Positions 36,246 through 45,131 are shown, counted from the stretch's first letter. The stretch: DNA of 64,000 nt from Shimia sp049116215 (GCF_049116215.1 NZ_JAGDZB010000003.1:620001-684000), one strand, 5' to 3'. Made by a program: numbers and translations. Notes: generated from the sequence alone by a model not told the origin.

Positions 36246-37030
36246 GCAAGCCCCCCGATAACCTGGGAATCTGGCTGATCAATCTGCCGAAGGATTCCGA
36301 GCGGCTTGCAAATATGCAGTCTCAGTTGGCAACAATGGGACTAACCGCGCAAGTGTTTGAAGCAATTAATGGAAAAGAGCGTGCCGTCGAGCTTGCTTCA
36401 AACGTAAATGAACAGGCCTATCTCAAAAACACGGGGCAACCGATAATTCCTGGACACGTTGGAGTTTATGCGAGTCATAAGGCGGTTTGGGATCTGTTTT
36501 TGGCGTCCGACAAGGAGTTTGCGCTGATCTTTGAAGATGACGTTGTGTTCCACGATGATTTTCGTCAGGCTCTTGAAACCGGACTTGCCGCGCACCGACA
36601 TTGGGATTTGCTACGGTTCAACGCCATTCGTGCCAAACTCCCAGTACCTCAAGGTTTGTTGGGAAAATACACACTAAATGCATACATTGGTCCCTTCACG
36701 GGCAATGCGGCGTATCTGCTGAATAGACATGCCGCTCAAAAGTTCTGCGAGCAAATCTGGCCACAAACTCGCCCGTTGGATCATGAAATGAACCGTTTTG
36801 ATAAATATGACTACCGCGCACTTGGTTTAGAGCCATTTGCCAGCCATCCAGATGACGGCGGTGTCTCAACCATTACAGGCGTCGGATTTGACCAAGTACG
36901 CAAACCACATTGGAGCAAACGGGTTCCCTATTACCGCTTAAAGATCACAAACTACTTTAGACGCGCCAATTGGCTGCTCAAGGCAGGCATGGTTCCCGGA
37001 TCAAAAAAGCCATTGGACAAGAACAGTTAG
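36242..37030 (+). CDS. Glycosyltransferase family 25 protein
   Basis: About 262 residues from TTG 36242, which overlaps the neuB stop; GTG 36227 would add five. Family-25 features: WLINLPKDSERL at the start, GHVGVYASHKAVWDLF and the metal motif FEDDVVFHDDF, with a second PLDHEM region. Such enzymes add galactose or other sugars to lipooligosaccharide. No signal peptide. Codons use more A/T than neuB, as in the next two genes, a possible sign of transfer. Confidence 0.82.
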   Translation: MSKPPDNLGIWLINLPKDSERLANMQSQLATMGLTAQVFEAINGKERAVELASNVNEQAYLKNTGQPIIPGHVGVYASHKAVWDLFLASDKEFALIFEDDVVFHDDFRQALETGLAAHRHWDLLRFNAIRAKLPVPQGLLGKYTLNAYIGPFTGNAAYLLNRHAAQKFCEQIWPQTRPLDHEMNRFDKYDYRALGLEPFASHPDDGGVSTITGVGFDQVRKPHWSKRVPYYRLKITNYFRRANWLLKAGMVPGSKKPLDKNS

Positions 37031-37038
37031 CAGTTCTT

Positions 37039-37866
37039 CTACTTGGAGTTTGCACCCCAGATACCGTGGGTTTCTCTGAAATACTCAATACAGGCGCGAT
37101 TTGCTGCGATCCGATCATGGCCACTGTAAATAAGGTTACGCAGAGCCGCGTCTTTCACCTCATTTTTGTGACCCAATGAGCGAATCTTTTTCTCAGTATT
37201 CAGCCAAATGGGAATACCCTTGCGCTCCAGACATCCGGACAGCCAAACATCATCCACAGTCCAGAGAACGTCGGGAATATCATAACAGGATTCGTCAAAA
37301 AACTCCGGTCGAACCAATACTCCGCCCCAGCCCTCGAGAACATCCACATACCCTGGCCGGTTGGCCTTTGAGGGTTTCCATTGTCCCAAGCTGACAGCGC
37401 GCTTCAAACGGTACGTAAGGTTTTTTTTGATAAACCCAGCTCGAGGGGTTTGAGCGCCTTGCCACCCGTCATTGGCATAGTGCGGCGCATCCAAATGTCC
37501 GCCTTCCTCACAGATACAGCAATTGGGATGCTGTTTTGCCGCGTCAACGTATCGTTGCGCCCAATTCACATCGTAAAGCTTGTCGTCGTCACAGAACAAA
37601 ATTTGGACGTCTTGGCCTTTGTACTCCTTAGCAGCTGGCAGAACTTTGGTTGCCGGTCCCAAATCCTCGTCAATAACCCGCAAGTTCACACCTTCCGGCA
37701 TCTCTGGAAGATCTGACGGTTCATATTCAAACCGTTTGTATTTTCGCGCAACGTAGAGGTTTATGGCTTCAATTTCGGCGGTCTGCTCAAGTAGATGAGA
37801 CAGGTTTTCGCCGACAATTGGAAACCGTGGTGGAATAGTTGTGAGCGATAGCACAAGTCGTGTCAT
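37039..37866 (-). CDS. Predicted GT-A type glycosyltransferase
   Basis: About 275 residues from ATG 37866, nine bases after the stop of the upstream gene; the frame extends to 37923. It begins LVLSLTTIPPRF and holds an LFCDDDKLYD acidic triplet, the likely nucleotide-sugar/metal site, then GWGGVLVRPEFF and WTVDDVWLSG as in acceptor-side loops of GT-A proteins. I cannot place it in a named family with confidence. Converges with the GT25 gene with a nine-base gap. Confidence 0.65.
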   Translation of the reverse strand: MTRLVLSLTTIPPRFPIVGENLSHLLEQTAEIEAINLYVARKYKRFEYEPSDLPEMPEGVNLRVIDEDLGPATKVLPAAKEYKGQDVQILFCDDDKLYDVNWAQRYVDAAKQHPNCCICEEGGHLDAPHYANDGWQGAQTPRAGFIKKNLTYRLKRAVSLGQWKPSKANRPGYVDVLEGWGGVLVRPEFFDESCYDIPDVLWTVDDVWLSGCLERKGIPIWLNTEKKIRSLGHKNEVKDAALRNLIYSGHDRIAANRACIEYFRETHGIWGANSK

Positions 37867-37874
37867 GGTATCTG

Positions 37875-38648
37875 TTAGCCTTTGAGTGACCCACCAAAGC
37901 GGGTCCAATAATCTACCATCCATGGAACTTGCCCCCGACCGTAATGAGGGAATTTATCCCAGTTGCCGCTCGGCGGATCAATCAAATCAATTGGACGCGG
38001 GAGTCCGTGAAAGCATAAGATTTTGGCTGTTGGCGCTTTGGGATGCAAGATGCGGTCAACAACCAGTGGGCGACGGAGGTGATATTTGAAACTTTGCAGC
38101 CAATCAGTTGGCCAATACTGGATATCGCCAAATCCCAGGGTCGCAAATTCTCCATGTAGGAAATCCTGCTCGTTGTCATAGCCAGACAGCATCTCATCCA
38201 TTTTTGAGACAAAGTGGTCAACAACCGAGCTAATCTCGCCAATATCAAATGCAAAAATCCCAGTACCGGTCCGAGCAGGACCAGAGTTGTAGCGCCATGG
38301 GCGGGAGTCCAAACATACAAACGCGCCAGGAAAATCAAACATCTCTGACAAATCACCTGAAATGACGGTATCCAGATCAATAAAGAGCGCTCGGCCTTTC
38401 AGGCCATTCAGGTCGCTTGAAAAAACGGTCAATTTTGGCCAAGCTCCCGCCTTCCACGCAGATTGAGGCAAACCAACCTCAGGGATTGGAAGTGTTACAA
38501 CCCCCGGATCAATACCTTGCGCGTCCTCGGTCAAGCACACAAAAGTAAAGTCGCCGTCCATATTGGCCTTGGCTGCGTTGTAGAGCACATTGACATACTC
38601 CGCAGAGTACAGCGTGCCCCACTTCATCGTCAAAATGACACGTTCCAT
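37875..38648 (-). CDS. Predicted glycosyltransferase (GT8-like, DxD)
   Basis: 257 residues from ATG 38648 (AAAGG upstream); frame open to 38687. Starts ILTMKWGTLYSAEYVNVLYN and holds the FIDLDTVISGDLSEMF motif, a DxD with the pattern of GT8/nucleotide-diphosphosugar transferases. NEQDFLHGEF fits the second conserved acidic site. It resembles in layout the gene at 42082-42975 (YIDIDTVVFGDMSKFL), so the two are probably paralogues. Likely adds a sugar to a surface glycan. Confidence 0.72.
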   Translation of the reverse strand: MERVILTMKWGTLYSAEYVNVLYNAAKANMDGDFTFVCLTEDAQGIDPGVVTLPIPEVGLPQSAWKAGAWPKLTVFSSDLNGLKGRALFIDLDTVISGDLSEMFDFPGAFVCLDSRPWRYNSGPARTGTGIFAFDIGEISSVVDHFVSKMDEMLSGYDNEQDFLHGEFATLGFGDIQYWPTDWLQSFKYHLRRPLVVDRILHPKAPTAKILCFHGLPRPIDLIDPPSGNWDKFPHYGRGQVPWMVDYWTRFGGSLKG

Positions 38649-38721
38649 TTTTCGGCCTTTCCAATAGACGTTGGCACACAAAGACAAGCTTTAGCGTATG
38701 GCTCACACCTAGCTTTGGTCT

Positions 38722-38737
38722 CGCTGGAAGTCCAGCG
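38722..38737. repeat. Palindrome in the divergent promoter region
   Basis: CGCTGGA-AG-TCCAGCG, a perfect seven-base inverted repeat between the divergent glycosyltransferase and neuC genes; a second one (TTGAGGG-GT-CCCTCAA, 38818-38833) lies closer to neuC. Either could be an operator or part of a 5' hairpin. Confidence 0.45.
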
Positions 38738-38857
38738 GACTGGCGCGTTCCGCCGTCTCTTGTTTTCCCTATACCGCGCGTTTAAATTCTTGGAAACGTA
38801 TCAAAAAGTGATGTGATTTGAGGGGTCCCTCAACACACACGGTCCTTGGAGCAGCCG

Positions 38858-39997
38858 ATGTCCGACCCTACCGACCAAGCCACGAGCCTCCTCTTCCTCA
38901 CCGGCACACGCGCTGACTTCGGCAAGCTGGAACCCTTGGCCACAGCCGCTCGTGATGCTGGTTTTGATGTCTCCTTCTTTATCACCGGCATGCATATGCT
39001 GGAGCGTTACGGACGTACAAAAATCGAAGTGCATCGCATGCCCGGCGTAACCAAGCACGAGTTTCTGAACCAGCGCCCGGGTGATCCGCAGGACATCGTC
39101 CTTGCCAAAACGGTGACCGGATTCTCTGATTACGTGACAGAGACACGGCCGGATCTGGTTGTGGTCCATGGCGATCGCATTGAGGCCCTTGCAGGTGCGC
39201 TTGTGGCTGCGACAAACTATATCCCTTGCGCCCACATTGAAGGTGGCGAAGTCTCTGGCACCATCGATGAAATCTATCGCCACTGTAACACCAAACTGGC
39301 CAGCCACCATTTTGTCAGCTCTGAGGACGCCAAGCGGCGCGCCATGGCGATGGGCGAACCCGAAGGCGCCATCCATGTGATTGGCTCACCGGAGTTGGAT
39401 TTCCACGCGGGTCCGTCCGGCGTGACCTTGGACGACGTTAAAACGCGCTATGATATCGCTTTCGATGACTTTGGATTGGTGACCTTTCACCCGGTCACGT
39501 CAGAACAGACGACCATGGGCGCGCAGGCGGAAGCTTTGTTTGATGCACTGGACGCGTCCGGCAAGAATTTCGTTGTGATCGCACCCAATAATGACCCGGG
39601 GTCCGAAGACATTTTTGCGGTTTTGGATAATCTGCCGCCCGAGCGTTTCCGGCAGTTTCCATCCATGCGCTTTAATCATTTCTCCGAGTTGATGAAAAAC
39701 GCGGCTTGCATGATTGGCAACTCTTCAGCCGGTGTGCGCGAAGCGCCGTTTTTGGGACTGCCTTCCCTGGACATCGGCACCCGCCAAACCAACCGCGCGC
39801 AATCCGGTTCAGTGTTTAGCTGCGCCGCGGACGATCGGGCTACAATTGAGGCCTTTCTGACCAAAGAGTGGAACCATCGCCATGAGCCGCACACTGGATT
39901 TGGCGAAGGTCGGGCCGCGGAGCGTTTTGTCGAGACCATGAAGAACGAAAACTTCTGGGGGCAAGGGTTGCAGAAAGCCTTTCACGATCTTGCCTAA
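38858..39997 (+). CDS. neuC: UDP-N-acetylglucosamine 2-epimerase (hydrolysing), NeuC-like
   Basis: Converts UDP-GlcNAc (or a relative) to the free mannosamine derivative used by NeuB. 379 residues with FLTGTRADFGKLEPL at the N-terminus, VVHGDRIEALAGAL, HIEGGEVSGTIDE, and the C-terminal MIGNSSAGVREAPFLGLPSLDIGTRQ split motif. ATG 38858 is used; GGAG is seven bases upstream and the frame could reach TTG 38846. waaA-like gene follows. Confidence 0.9.
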   Translation: MSDPTDQATSLLFLTGTRADFGKLEPLATAARDAGFDVSFFITGMHMLERYGRTKIEVHRMPGVTKHEFLNQRPGDPQDIVLAKTVTGFSDYVTETRPDLVVVHGDRIEALAGALVAATNYIPCAHIEGGEVSGTIDEIYRHCNTKLASHHFVSSEDAKRRAMAMGEPEGAIHVIGSPELDFHAGPSGVTLDDVKTRYDIAFDDFGLVTFHPVTSEQTTMGAQAEALFDALDASGKNFVVIAPNNDPGSEDIFAVLDNLPPERFRQFPSMRFNHFSELMKNAACMIGNSSAGVREAPFLGLPSLDIGTRQTNRAQSGSVFSCAADDRATIEAFLTKEWNHRHEPHTGFGEGRAAERFVETMKNENFWGQGLQKAFHDLA

Positions 39998-40055
39998 GCT
40001 GGCAATTCGCCGCTGACTGCACCTCAGCCGAAATTTCAAATCAGGAACGATCCAC

Positions 40056-41384
40056 ATGCCTCTGAAATTACGTGTTTTTCTTGCATTTTGGTCGGCGATC
40101 TGGCACCTTTTCTTACCGCTCGTGTTGATCTATTTGCACCGCAGAGGGCGCAAAGACCCGCTGTATCATCAGCACATTTTTGAGCGTTTTGGACGATACA
40201 AAACCACGATGCGGGAGACGATTTGGATCCACGCTGTGTCCCTTGGCGAATTGCGCAGTGCTGTTCCGCTGATTCAAGCTTTTTTGGAGCAGGGCGAAAA
40301 GGTGGTGGTCACTCAATTTACTCCAGCCGGTCGGCGCGAAACACAAGCGGTTTTTGCAGATGCCATTGGCAACGGCCAGCTCCAAACCGTCTGGGTTCCA
40401 TTTGAAACCACTTGGGCTTTTCGCAATTTCTTCAAAGCGTTTTCCCCGAAGTTTGGCCTGGTCATGGAGATTGAAATCTGGCCACGCATGGTCATGGCCA
40501 GCAAACGCGCGGGTGTTCCCCTCTTCATGTGCAATGCACAATACCCATCTAAATCCATAGAAAAAGATCAGAAGTCCTTTGGCCTGCGCCCTGCTGTAAT
40601 GGCGCAGTTTGCCGGGGCTTTTGTGAAATCCGACCTACAAGCCAAACGCTTTGCCGCCGTAAACGTTCCAAATATCCATGTCACTGGTGAGCTGCGCTTT
40701 GACCAACCGGTCCCATCACATTTGACGGAAGCAGGGCCGGCTGCTCGAAAGTGGATTGGCGCCAACGATCGCCCCGTGGTGACTTTTGGCTCTACCGTTG
40801 AAGGCGAAGATGCTCTGTATGTTGAAACCATGAAGCAGATGTTGGCCGGCGCGGGACCCAAGCCGCTGTTTGTCTATGTGCCGCGTCGTCCTGAACGGTT
40901 TGATGACATTTACGACATGTTGAAAACTGAAGGGTTTGATGTCCTGCGCCGCTCAGCAACCCTGCCCTCGGCAATTTCATCCAAAGCTTTCCAAGAGCTT
41001 GAAAAGCCTGCCTCACAGCCTGACATCTTCTTTGGGGATAGTTTAGGCGAAATGTACTTTTACCTATCGATGGCTGACAAGTCGGTCGTTGGTGGCGGAT
41101 TTGTTCCTGCTGGCGCACACAACATCATTGAGCCTTTGGCTTTGAAAAAACCAGTGATCACCGGACCTGAAACCTGGACCATCGAGTATCCATTTGAAGA
41201 AGCCAAAGCGGCTGGAGTGGCCTGTGCAAAACCGGATGCCACAGCCTTGGCGGAGGCGCTTTCCAGAAGTTTTTCGCCGTCAGAACAAGATATTGACGTT
41301 TTTTTTGAGGCCCACGCGGGCGGTACGCAAAAACTGATGCAAGCGCTCCCGGAAGCGCTCGCGTCAGCACAGGACAATCTTTAA
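40056..41384 (+). CDS. waaA: WaaA/KdtA-like glycosyltransferase
   Basis: 442-residue GT-B transferase of the 3-deoxy-D-manno-octulosonate (Kdo) transferase family: N-terminal membrane helix, IWIHAVSLGELRSAVPLI, TQFTPAGRR, MEIEIWPRM, and C-terminal GGGFVPAGAHNIIEPLALKKPVITGPE. The call as Kdo transferase follows family knowledge; its place between neuC and neuA raises the possibility that it handles a different CMP-activated 2-keto acid. It overlaps the converging neuA stop by four bases. Confidence 0.85.
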   Translation: MPLKLRVFLAFWSAIWHLFLPLVLIYLHRRGRKDPLYHQHIFERFGRYKTTMRETIWIHAVSLGELRSAVPLIQAFLEQGEKVVVTQFTPAGRRETQAVFADAIGNGQLQTVWVPFETTWAFRNFFKAFSPKFGLVMEIEIWPRMVMASKRAGVPLFMCNAQYPSKSIEKDQKSFGLRPAVMAQFAGAFVKSDLQAKRFAAVNVPNIHVTGELRFDQPVPSHLTEAGPAARKWIGANDRPVVTFGSTVEGEDALYVETMKQMLAGAGPKPLFVYVPRRPERFDDIYDMLKTEGFDVLRRSATLPSAISSKAFQELEKPASQPDIFFGDSLGEMYFYLSMADKSVVGGGFVPAGAHNIIEPLALKKPVITGPETWTIEYPFEEAKAAGVACAKPDATALAEALSRSFSPSEQDIDVFFEAHAGGTQKLMQALPEALASAQDNL

Positions 41385-42085
41385 AGCCGTCCGGCGTTCA
41401 ACTCACCCAGCAAATACTGCACCAAACCAAAATCATGCGGCTCATCAATATCAAAACCGCGAATGGACGGGATTTCAAACGGTAGCACCCGGCCCTCATA
41501 GATCGTCTTGGCGCTGCGCAAGTAGTCCGGCGCCACCACATAAACACATCCGACATGCTCAAAAACTCTTGGCGCAGATTGACGTGCCCAAACGCCCCCC
41601 GGCAGGGTTTTGGACACTTGTAGCGCACCACTTTCATCCGGCTCTACCAAATTGAAATAAGGGTTTTTACGTGCCTCACACACGCTCATCACCATATCAG
41701 GTTCATCAGATTCAAACAGAGCCAACGCGCCCGTGACATCCTCTGGCACGCGCAGTGGGTTTGTACAATCGAGGTCCAGAAAGGCGGTCACATCTTGCTC
41801 GAGCGCCTGCTCACTCGCCGCCAACGCATGTTGCCAAACACCCCATTTTGGAGCGGTGTCTGTTGCCAACTCCGCCGGGCGCAGCCCAATTTCCAACGCC
41901 CCTTTACCGACGGCATGAGCGTAGACTTCCTCATCATCGGTCGAAACCACCACCGCATCGACCTGAGGATGTGAAAACAACATGTCCAGGGACCAGTCGA
42001 TCAAAGGCTTCCCTTGGATCATTCGGAAATTCTTGCCTGGTACGCCTTTGGAGCCTTTGCGGGCTCCGATATGTCCAAGGATCAT
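41381..42085 (-). CDS. neuA: CMP-nonulosonic acid synthetase (NeuA-like)
   Basis: Cytidylyltransferase of 234 residues that activates the 2-keto acid with CTP. IGARKGSKGVPGKNFRMI is the nucleotide-binding start; VVSTDDEEV, FLDLDCTNPLR and RGFDIDEPHDF are family motifs. It could act on Neu5Ac, legionaminate or Kdo-like acids; the neuB-neuC neighbourhood supports the first two. It overlaps the preceding gene by four bases on the minus strand. Confidence 0.87.
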   Translation of the reverse strand: MILGHIGARKGSKGVPGKNFRMIQGKPLIDWSLDMLFSHPQVDAVVVSTDDEEVYAHAVGKGALEIGLRPAELATDTAPKWGVWQHALAASEQALEQDVTAFLDLDCTNPLRVPEDVTGALALFESDEPDMVMSVCEARKNPYFNLVEPDESGALQVSKTLPGGVWARQSAPRVFEHVGCVYVVAPDYLRSAKTIYEGRVLPFEIPSIRGFDIDEPHDFGLVQYLLGELNAGRL

Positions 42086-42975
42086 GACTTGCTCTCTTCC
42101 TCACGCGCAGACAGCGCTTCGTAGTATTGTGTTAGTTTTTGTTTCATTGGCCCAATGGCCTTTTCCGACCAGATCAACCGCCGGCCCTTCCGGTCGACAA
42201 ATCCACCACCCTCGGGCATCTGCAGCAATTCCTGACCTTTCACTTCAACCCCTGGCAGCGTGACAGCCAAAAGACCATTCCAGCGTCTCCTCACCCATGG
42301 AAGGGACGCACGTAAGTGCGTCAACCAGGCCCAGGGCAGCATAAACTCAGTCGGAAACTTGACGGCCATCGATTTTGGTATGGCCTGCAGACTTTCTTGC
42401 GCAGCCCAGCTCATAAACCGTTCATCAGCAATCATTGGGCGGAACCCGTTCATCCCGTGTCGGCCATGGAGAGACCGAAACTGCTCAGCGATATAGCCGC
42501 ATTCGCGCGGGTGATAAACGACAATGGAGGAGTTTCCTCGGGCATATCTTTTTTTGTTGGTGCGGCGCCAAATCCACCGCCCCAGCGGGCCAATCGGGAG
42601 CATAGCGCTTTGAAATAAAACAACAGCTTTCTCTGATTGGGCGACGTCCAAAAACTTAGACATGTCGCCAAAAACCACAGTGTCAATGTCGATATAGACA
42701 GCAGGCAAATCTTGCGGGACAACACCATCCTCAAACATTGCCAGCTTCGCCTGGCACCCACTGGTGCGCATTTCTTCCTGCACAAAAAACTCAGGAAACG
42801 TGCGCTGTAAGATGCCTGTTGGCAAACCGTCTCTTTGGCGGTCGGTGATCAATACAGTTCGAAAGGGTCGACTGGCAGTTTTTTCAACCGTTTCTATCAA
42901 TTGACACACTTCAGAGGGGCCGTATTTTGTGCCCCAGAGGATCAGAACCAACTGCCATTCCGCCGCTGACGTCAT
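42082..42975 (-). CDS. Predicted glycosyltransferase (DxD, paralogue of 37875-38648)
   Basis: 297 residues from ATG 42975, preceded by AAAGG at seven bases; the frame runs to 43050. The start LVLILWGTKYG and YIDIDTVVFGDMSKFL parallel the other DxD protein in this cluster. The Arg/Trp-rich middle (WIWRRTNKKRYARGNSS) may face the membrane. No exact family is assigned. It heads an operon with neuA, so it probably uses the CMP-sugar or builds its acceptor. Confidence 0.7.
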   Translation of the reverse strand: MTSAAEWQLVLILWGTKYGPSEVCQLIETVEKTASRPFRTVLITDRQRDGLPTGILQRTFPEFFVQEEMRTSGCQAKLAMFEDGVVPQDLPAVYIDIDTVVFGDMSKFLDVAQSEKAVVLFQSAMLPIGPLGRWIWRRTNKKRYARGNSSIVVYHPRECGYIAEQFRSLHGRHGMNGFRPMIADERFMSWAAQESLQAIPKSMAVKFPTEFMLPWAWLTHLRASLPWVRRRWNGLLAVTLPGVEVKGQELLQMPEGGGFVDRKGRRLIWSEKAIGPMKQKLTQYYEALSAREEESKS

Positions 42976-43155
42976 TGTCGAACCTTTGCTATCGCGGCCC
43001 ACACCCAGGGTATGTGACCTTGTCATGCCAACCTGTGTTACGACGTGCATCTCATTGGTTCAATCTCATTCTGACCTAGTCCCTTGCACACAATCCTCGT
43101 AAAACATAAGTAATTCCCACCGCATAGACCTCGAACTCGCGAGACCACAACACAC

Positions 43156-44061
43156 ATGGATACTTCCGATAAAAGTTTGGGGCACAAGATTAGCGATACC
43201 ATTATCCGCGCAATTCTCTCCATCATGCGCAAAGTGCCATATGACGCGCGTATGAATGCCGCCGGTTGGATGGCAGATCATCTGGTTGCGCCATTGTCCG
43301 GCAATCGACGCCGCATTCGCGAAAACCTGTCGCTGGTTTTGCCGGAACTGTCCGATCAGCAACGCGAAGACATTGTGCATCAAGTTGCCAATTCGATGGG
43401 ACGGATGTTGATGGAGACATATGCGGGCTCCGAATTTCAAGCGCGCATCTCAAACGCACCAGTTCTGGGCCCTGGCAATGCAATTCTCGAACAGGCTCAC
43501 AAAGACGGCAAAGGTGCTTTGATGGTGACCGGCCACTTTGGCAATTATCTCGCGGTGCGAGGATCCTTTTTGGCGCGCGGCATACCAATCGGCGGCCTCT
43601 ACAAACGCATGTCCAATCCCTATTTTAACGAACACTACGTCGCAGCGATGGCCGATTTTGGCGAGCCTTTGTTTGAACGGGGGCGCCGCGGCATGGCGAA
43701 CATGTTGCGACATTTGCGAGATGGTGGATTTGTTGGCATCGTTCATGATCAGCGTATCAATGATGCGCCGCTCTACCAGTTTATGGGGAAGCCAGCTCGG
43801 ACCGCAGAATCCCCCGCTGATCTGGCACTCAAGTACAAAGTTGATTTGGTTCCGTGCTACGGGGTCAGGCAGCCTGACGGAAGTTATGTCATCGAGACCG
43901 AAGCGCCCATTCCTCACACCAATGTGCAAGAGATGACCCAAGCTCTCAACGACAGTTTGGAGGCCCAGATACGCAAACATCCGGGCCAGTGGATGTGGAC
44001 ACATAACCGATGGCGCGATGCAGGCAACAACACCACAGAAGACCTTGCCCGAGGGAACTGA
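43156..44061 (+). CDS. Lipid A acyltransferase-like protein (LpxL/HtrB family)
   Basis: 301-residue inner-membrane acyltransferase homologue; members add secondary acyl chains to lipid A. The conserved block reads TGHFGNYLAVRG (125-136). In active LpxL proteins this is H-x4-D/E, but here the acidic position is Leu132 (codon CTC). Other family parts are kept: GGLYKRMSNPYFNEHY, HDQRINDAPLYQFMGKPA and PGQWMWTHNRWRD. It may have changed chemistry, or another residue may serve. Own promoter region between it and the glycosyltransferase. Confidence 0.82.
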   Translation: MDTSDKSLGHKISDTIIRAILSIMRKVPYDARMNAAGWMADHLVAPLSGNRRRIRENLSLVLPELSDQQREDIVHQVANSMGRMLMETYAGSEFQARISNAPVLGPGNAILEQAHKDGKGALMVTGHFGNYLAVRGSFLARGIPIGGLYKRMSNPYFNEHYVAAMADFGEPLFERGRRGMANMLRHLRDGGFVGIVHDQRINDAPLYQFMGKPARTAESPADLALKYKVDLVPCYGVRQPDGSYVIETEAPIPHTNVQEMTQALNDSLEAQIRKHPGQWMWTHNRWRDAGNNTTEDLARGN

Positions 44062-44180
44062 AACACACTTCCCCAAAATCTCCACATTTGCGCGCCACTT
44101 TGACCATAAGCCGCCTGCATAGGTATCTTGTGGCCATCTGCACTTTTCCGGCCACTCAATAGCTGCCTAGGAGACATCCA

Positions 44181-44411
44181 ATGTATCATGCGCCTCACGC
44201 TGTGGCCGCAGAGCCATCCCGTCACGCCCGTCTGTGGGAATTGATCCGCCAGCAAAACCTGGCAACCATGAAAAAGCCAGCTGACGCGGTGCGTGTGGCG
44301 CCCAAGCGACCGGTCCAGGCCAAACGTCCCGAAGCGCTGGAAGTCGAGTTCGAGTTCAACCCGGATCAGATGCTGAAATCCGCCTCAAATTCGCTGCGCC
44401 GCGCAAGCTAG
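44181..44411 (+). CDS. Small conserved-looking protein, function unknown
   Basis: 76 residues (MYHAPHAVAAEPSRHAR... ending NSLRRAS), preceded by a good AGGAGA at about seven bases. Basic middle (KKPADAVRVAPKRPVQAKRP) followed by an acidic EVEFEFNPDQ stretch; no signal peptide or known motif. Converges with rlmE, three bases apart. Its ribosome-binding site makes it a likely real gene. Confidence 0.65.
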   Translation: MYHAPHAVAAEPSRHARLWELIRQQNLATMKKPADAVRVAPKRPVQAKRPEALEVEFEFNPDQMLKSASNSLRRAS

Positions 44412-44414
44412 GCT

Positions 44415-45131
44415 TTAGCCACGAAACCCTGTGGCTACCACAAATTTCTCCGAGCTGTCAGAGCGACTGCTCGGTGGTTTCACATTGGCAACTTTGGTAA
44501 ACTTCTGTTTCAACAGCTTCTGAAGTTCGCCTTCGGCACCACCCGCTAAAACCTTGGCCACAAAGGTGCCACCCTCTTCCAGCACATCAAAGGCAAAATA
44601 GGCTGCGGTTTCACACAGCGACATAATTTTCAAGTGGTCGGTCTGCTTGTGACCCGAGCTTGATGCAGCCATATCGCTCATCACAACATCTGCTTTGCCG
44701 CCGAGCCATTCTTTGACCTGATCGTCCGCGCCTTCATCCATAAAATCAAGTTGATGGATATCAGCCCCGGCAACGGCCTCAACTTCCTGCAAGTCGATAC
44801 CCAGAAGAGTGCCAACCTTCTTACCAGATTTTTCTCCCAAAGCATTGATGCGCGGCACTGCCACTTGAAGCCAGCCACCCGGCGCACAGCCAAGGTCAAC
44901 AACCCGCGCCCCTGGCACCAAAAAGCGGAACTTATCGTCCAGCTCCATGATTTTGAAAGCCGCGCGCCCTCGATAGCCCTCGGCCTTTGCGCGCGCCACA
45001 TAAGGGTCGTTCAGTTGACGTTGCAGCCACCGAGTGGACGACAGTTTACGCCCCCGCGCGGACTTTACCTTGATGGTCAAATCCCGCTGCCCACGTCCCG
45101 AAGTATTTTTACCGGTAGGTTTCTTGGCCAT
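44415..45131 (-). CDS. rlmE: 23S rRNA 2'-O-ribose methyltransferase RlmE (FtsJ)
   Basis: Methylates U2552 of 23S rRNA (E. coli numbering) with S-adenosylmethionine. 238 residues from ATG 45131: basic N-terminal tail, Rossmann motif DLGCAPGGWLQVA, and DVVMSDMAASSSG. Catalytic K-D-K-E is plausible from conserved blocks. The frame extends to 45158 but the Lys/Gly-rich start fits 45131. It follows the ppx-type gene by 69 bases, a common pairing. Confidence 0.92.
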   Translation of the reverse strand: MAKKPTGKNTSGRGQRDLTIKVKSARGRKLSSTRWLQRQLNDPYVARAKAEGYRGRAAFKIMELDDKFRFLVPGARVVDLGCAPGGWLQVAVPRINALGEKSGKKVGTLLGIDLQEVEAVAGADIHQLDFMDEGADDQVKEWLGGKADVVMSDMAASSSGHKQTDHLKIMSLCETAAYFAFDVLEEGGTFVAKVLAGGAEGELQKLLKQKFTKVANVKPPSSRSDSSEKFVVATGFRG

